Both the position numbers and the translations under genes were made by a program. A stretch of DNA of 64,000 nucleotides from Pseudanabaena sp. GTDB taxonomy: Bacteria; Cyanobacteriota; Cyanobacteriia; Pseudanabaenales; Pseudanabaenaceae. The stretch is from positions 230,745-294,744 of the forward strand of contig QBMK01000001.1 of NCBI GenBank assembly GCA_003249035.1, written 5' to 3'. Positions within the stretch are counted from its first letter, which is position 1. Every line of letters starts with the position of its first letter. The notes below the pieces were generated by a model. The model was given only the letters and a program-made list of their open reading frames with translations. It had not been told where the DNA came from and did not search any database. Of the stretch, positions 60,744 through 64,000 are shown one piece after another.

Positions 60744-61112
60744 CTACGATATTCTTAACAACTCATTTACTGTATTCACCAATTCCTCTGGGAGAAAAGG
60801 CTTGCCAATATACGCATTTGCCCCTTGTCGATATCCCCAATAGCGATCAACTTTGGTAAATTTAGTCGAACACATAATGATGTTGATATTCCAAGTTTCA
60901 GGATTGTCTCTCAGTTTGCGACAAAGCTCATAGCCATTCATCTCAGGCATCACAATATCTAAAATCGCGAGATCAGGACGTAGCACCTCAGCTTGGGAGA
61001 TCGCTTCCACACCATTCTTAGCAGTCATAACTTCAAAATGATTGCTTTCGAGCAAATTAGCGATCATTTCTCTTTGAGTCTTACTATCTTCAACAACAAG
61101 GATTTTGGACAT
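60744..61112 (-). CDS. CheY/PilH-like response regulator
   Basis: 122 residues, receiver domain only: 'KILVVEDSKTQREMIANLL', phospho-Asp in 'PDLAILDIVMPEMNG', Lys in 'NAYIGKPFLPEELV'. The 'RYWGYRQGANAYIGKPF' segment is typical of PilH, the twitching/phototaxis regulator paired with PilG, but no pil or che gene is adjacent. Divergent from the NarL-type regulator. Confidence 0.9.
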   Translation of the reverse strand: MSKILVVEDSKTQREMIANLLESNHFEVMTAKNGVEAISQAEVLRPDLAILDIVMPEMNGYELCRKLRDNPETWNINIIMCSTKFTKVDRYWGYRQGANAYIGKPFLPEELVNTVNELLRIS

Positions 61113-61297
61113 GGAAGGAATTCTCTAAGTTCTACATTCTCACCCTAAAGCGAAGATAAAAATTGCACATGAAGACTAAGTCCCGAATCTCCTAGTACTT
61201 TAGTCCTATACAAAATTGGGACTATCGCTACTTGCTCGTTACTATATAAACAGCTAATGTTGGGTTTGGGCGATCGCATAAAGCATAGGTACCTTCA

Positions 61298-61939
61298 ATG
61301 AAAATCCGCATTTTACTTGTTGACGATCATTCCTTTATTCGTCGCGCCCTGAAGATTTCTCTTGGCGATGAATCTTCTTTGGAAATTGTTGGAGAGGCAG
61401 AAAATGGTCAATTCGCGATCGCTCAAGTAGAAAGCCTTCAGCCAGATGTTGTTCTCATGGATATCCAAATGCCACTTATGGATGGAGTGGAAGCCACCAA
61501 ACAAATTTGCGATCGCTTTCCAGAAACAAAAGTCCTTATTCTCACCGTTGATGATACGGAAGAATATGTTTCTCAAGCTCTGAAATATGGAGCATCAGGA
61601 TATATCTTAAAAAACACATCTCCCGAAGAATTATCATTCGCCATTCAAGCGGTCTATCGTGGTTATATGCACTTAGACTTAAACTTAGGCAGAAAAGTAA
61701 TTGCGCGAATTCCAGAGATTGCCGAGGTTTCTACAACTGATTGGGATAAACTCACTCCCAGAGAGCAGCAAATAGTCAAATTAATCGCTACTGGTGCAAA
61801 TAATGAGGAAATTGCTAATCAGCTTTATATATCCACAAGAACTGTAAAAAACCACATTACCAATATTTTGAGCCAACTAAATTTACGAAATAGAACTCAG
61901 ATTGCGATCTTAGTTACTTCAATTCTTAACTATTCGTAA
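61298..61939 (+). CDS. NarL/LuxR-family response regulator
   Basis: 213 residues: receiver domain about 1-120 ('ILLVDDHSFIRRALKISL', phospho-Asp in 'PDVVLMDIQMPLMDG', Lys in 'GYILKNTSPEEL') and a LuxR-type helix-turn-helix about 148-210 ('LTPREQQIVKLIATGANNEEIANQL', 'STRTVKNHITNILSQLNLRNR'). A DNA-binding transcription regulator; its cognate kinase is not adjacent. Confidence 0.95.
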   Translation: MKIRILLVDDHSFIRRALKISLGDESSLEIVGEAENGQFAIAQVESLQPDVVLMDIQMPLMDGVEATKQICDRFPETKVLILTVDDTEEYVSQALKYGASGYILKNTSPEELSFAIQAVYRGYMHLDLNLGRKVIARIPEIAEVSTTDWDKLTPREQQIVKLIATGANNEEIANQLYISTRTVKNHITNILSQLNLRNRTQIAILVTSILNYS

Positions 61940-61979
61940 CTGATATCACATGGCAAAAAATCTAAAATTGTTCAATATA

Positions 61980-62120
61980 GCTGTCGCACTCAAAGAATTG
62001 AAGGACGGTGCTTCGCGCTTTCGCCACCTCAATGATCCGACTCAAGGGGGGTCTTAAGCCAGCATCGGAGTCGCGAAGGTATCACTGAAATAAATATAGC
62101 AACTCCGACAATGATAGATG
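61980..62120. mobile_element. Decayed IS1-like remnant
   Basis: About 140 bp matching 22241-22380 of the other element ('agctgtcgcactcaa', 'ctcaatgatccgactcaag', 'cggagtcgcgaag', 'ctgaaataaatat'), with a divergent 20-bp block and several indels. It contains neither terminal repeat. It ends where a Family A hairpin unit begins. Confidence 0.75.
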
Positions 62121-62216
62121 ATACTCCCTTCCTAGCCAAGAATTAGACGGTGCGGCGCGAAGCGCCGCACCGTCTAATTCTTGGGTTTTAATGTCTAGTT
62201 TTATAGTGGGAAGAGA
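62121..62216. repeat. Family A hairpin unit inside the IS remnant region
   Basis: 23-bp perfect stem 62136-62158 with 62162-62184, GAA loop, GCGGCGC tip. Flanks 'atactcccttcc' and 'ggaagagagtat' are near-perfect inverted copies of each other. The corresponding place in the 22-kb element goes straight from 'gatagatg' to 'gtatgagtgcct', so the hairpin unit appears as an insertion here. Confidence 0.75.
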
Positions 62217-62218
62217 GT

Positions 62219-62506
62219 ATGAGTGCCTGTCAGACAAGAGTAGGGAAACTAGGCGATGGTGTGGAAATCTTAGGCTTTGGCTATCAAGTTCAGAAAGCAG
62301 GTGCTAAAAATGCGATCGCCTCGCTCTGGTTGGTCGATGATGCTGGCACACAAGCTCTCATGGCGGCTTTTTATCGAGAACTCAAAAAAGGTGATGTCAC
62401 AGCTACTGAAGCTTTACAAAGGGCGCAAGTTTCCTTGATTCGTTCTTCAGAGTTTAATCATCCAAAGTACTGGTCAGCATTTTTTGCGATCGGGAATGGA
62501 TTGTAA
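62219..62506 (+). pseudogene. C-terminal CHAT domain fragment
   Basis: 95 codons matching the last part of a CHAT domain ('SACQTRVGKLGDGVEILGFGYQVQKAGAKNAIASLW', 'FNHPKYWSAFFAIGNGL'; quoted in parts). The catalytic Cys is kept but the upstream His region and the whole TPR part are missing. Similar to the end of the protein at 2217-5504. A fragment of a TPR-CHAT gene lost through the adjoining IS insertion. Confidence 0.88.
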
Positions 62507-62563
62507 GTATGCTGTCTGTAAGCGTGTGATATAATTCTGATAAACAATCAGCCCTAGAGCGTT

Positions 62564-63310
62564 ATGGTAGCCATTACCGGAAAGATATCGCAACCCAACG
62601 TAGATACCAAAGTAAATACAGAGGTAAATACAGAGGAACAGGCGATCGCACCAGCAACCTCAGAGGTCATCTATCCCAGTTCCGATGGAGAACCCTTGGC
62701 AGAAACTCAACAGCACGTCCTCGCAATTCTGATGGCTCTTGCGCTCTTGAGATTATATTTGCAGGAGCAGCCAGCCGTTGTCTTTGCCGATCAGTACCTC
62801 TATTACATTGAAGGCAATCCCAGAGCTAGAGTTGCACCTGATGTGATGGTCGTGTTTGATATCGAAAAACGACTCTATACCAATTACAAAATTTGGGAAG
62901 GAGAACAAACACCAGCAATTATTTTTGAGGTGACTTCGGCAGGGACAAAGGAAACCGATTGGAACTTTAAGAAGACACTATACGAGCAGTTGGGAGTGAC
63001 CGAATACTGGCTATTCGATCCCTATGGAGAATGGATTACAGAACAGTTGCAAGGCTATCGACTGAATGAGGATAGTGTGTATAAGCCCATTCATGATAAT
63101 TGCAGCGAAGTATTACAACTCAAGTTACAGGCTGAGGAGTATCTGATTGGGTTTTATCGTCTGGATAATGGAGAGAAGTTGCTCACGCCAGAGGAGTTAT
63201 ATAGTGCGAATTTAGCGGCTAATCAACGAGCCGAGCAAGAAAAGGCGAGAGCAGATCGTCTCGCAGAAAAGTTACGACAGTTGGGTGTTAACTTGGATGA
63301 CGAAAGTTAA
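62564..63310 (+). CDS. Uma2 family putative endonuclease
   Basis: 248 residues. Uma2/DUF820 core about 35-190: 'VIYPSSDGEPLAETQQHV', 'ARVAPDVMVVFDIEKR', 'TPAIIFEVTSAGTKETDW' and 'YEQLGVTEYWLFDPYGEW'. The C-terminal 40 residues are a charged coiled coil ('ANQRAEQEKARADRLAEKLRQ'), common in this branch. Role unclear. It has a TATAAT-like box (62529-62534) about 30 bp upstream. Confidence 0.92.
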   Translation: MVAITGKISQPNVDTKVNTEVNTEEQAIAPATSEVIYPSSDGEPLAETQQHVLAILMALALLRLYLQEQPAVVFADQYLYYIEGNPRARVAPDVMVVFDIEKRLYTNYKIWEGEQTPAIIFEVTSAGTKETDWNFKKTLYEQLGVTEYWLFDPYGEWITEQLQGYRLNEDSVYKPIHDNCSEVLQLKLQAEEYLIGFYRLDNGEKLLTPEELYSANLAANQRAEQEKARADRLAEKLRQLGVNLDDES

Positions 63311-63675
63311 TAGTTGCCAAAGAAACCATTCCTACTACTGAGCAGTATTTATTTCGATCGCCGTGAGGGTTTGCCACCGATATGCGATCGCACTACGGTT
63401 GAGATGGCGATCAGTCCCGTAGGGCGAAATATTACGGTAATTCATGGATAGATATGGGCTAGGGGGCGAAATAGTCGATGTGAGGTTTGGGAGAGATATT
63501 ACCTTTTTGAGATCGCGGTGATATGCGTAAATGGTGGCGGTAATGCCTCTCCCCTAAGGGGAATTGGTGAATATTTGGTTATGCTTTTTGTAACGAATAC
63601 CTGTTTTGGGGAATATCGCTTTATGCTGGCTGATAGACAGCTGCGGGTTTCGATGTAAATGCGAGGTTATTGGCG
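63311..63675. other. Intergenic region with HIP1 sites
   Basis: About 365 bp with several GCGATC cores and no ORF of note. The last 40 bp before the ATG at 63676 match the region upstream of the broken copy at 21870-21909, showing that the duplicated unit includes the upstream region. Confidence 0.5.
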
Positions 63676-64000
63676 ATGAATAAGGTTGTTGGTATTGCGA
63701 TGTTGACTTTTTTGGCTTGTGGTCAAGTGCAGATAGTGATGAGCGAAAGCGTCCAATCAAAAACAACACAAGCACGCAAAGCCGAAGCAGATCGACTGAA
63801 CGAACAAGGAATTCAGCAATGCCAAACTGGTCAATGCGAGGCAGCCTTGCAGTCATGGCAGCAAGCACTAACAATCTATCGGGAAATCAAAGACCGTCGC
63901 AGTGAGGGTGCAGCGCTGGGAAATCTGGGAAACGCTTACCAAGCTCTCGGCAAATATGACAAAGCGATCGAGTTCCAACTGCAAAGATTAGCGATCGCGC
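63676..64000 (+). CDS. Exported TPR protein, 3' end outside window
   Basis: Absent from the track because no stop occurs before the window ends. It begins with a signal-type N-terminus ('MNKVVGIAMLTFLACGQVQIV'), then TPR motifs ('LQSWQQALTIYREIKDRRSEG', quoted in part; 'GNLGNAYQALGKYDKAI'). The N-terminus equals the fragment at 21910. Proteins of this start usually end in a CHAT domain, which is expected downstream but cannot be seen. Confidence 0.85.
   Translation, partial: MNKVVGIAMLTFLACGQVQIVMSESVQSKTTQARKAEADRLNEQGIQQCQTGQCEAALQSWQQALTIYREIKDRRSEGAALGNLGNAYQALGKYDKAIEFQLQRLAIA

Overview
The window is a stretch of cyanobacterial chromosome. The sequence is packed with the HIP1 octamer GCGATCGC. 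It carries cyanobacteria-specific families (Ycf33/DUF751, Ycf51, DUF6464, DUF4337, DUF1816, DUF1818, DUF928, CHAT-TPR proteins, a CpcD-type phycobilisome-linker domain) and the myxol-type carotenoid enzymes CruF and CruG. Moderate GC and very abundant palindromic intergenic repeats would suit a Pseudanabaena-like filamentous cyanobacterium, but genus is inference only.

Layout. 1-9.1 kb: end of a WD40 protein, a minus-strand pair of exported proteins (TPR-CHAT and DUF928), then a plus-strand run of DUF4337, Ycf33, DUF6464, rbfA and an ExbB/TolQ channel protein, closed by an alpha carbonic anhydrase. 9.4-15.4 kb: Ycf51, a GAF-GGDEF-EAL protein behind a leader with competing hairpins, a Ser/Thr kinase, tRNA-Asn, and an EamA exporter. 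15.6-22 kb: a GT39-type glycosyltransferase, a nucleotide-translocase-like carrier with HEAT repeats plus a cNMP-binding protein, and a RecB-like nuclease. 22-29.5 kb: an IS1-like remnant inside a broken TPR gene, gcvP, a three-gene minus cluster (CpcD-like, HEAT, unknown), and DAHP synthase. 29.7-43 kb is a signalling region: a CheB-CheR-PAS histidine kinase, two tandem related REC-kinases, four response regulators, a DUF900 hydrolase, DUF1816, and rpoZ-DUF1818-Uma2. 43-53 kb: cruF, a TPR membrane protein, a gene-poor stretch, an OpuC-type osmolyte ABC transporter with fused permease and binding protein, cobS, ctpA and cysK. 53-57 kb is an accessory toxin-antitoxin island (DUF2281, DUF4357-HNH nuclease, HicAB, a VapBC-like pair with a nonsense codon, a frameshifted DUF4160/DUF2442 pair), then dps. 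57-64 kb: cruG, a SPOR-like secreted protein, proA, two response regulators, a second IS remnant with a CHAT fragment, Uma2, and the start of a TPR protein.

The most unusual signal is non-coding. Family A is a set of at least fifteen long, near-perfect hairpins whose arm sequences differ from copy to copy while pairing is kept; the longer ones share AAAACCCAAA/TTTGGGTTTT outer arms. Family B is three copies of a double-hairpin element with a conserved linker and compensatory stem changes. Family C is a HIP1-containing spacer that recurs after toxin-antitoxin modules. Functions were assigned by reading motifs by eye; no database search was run.
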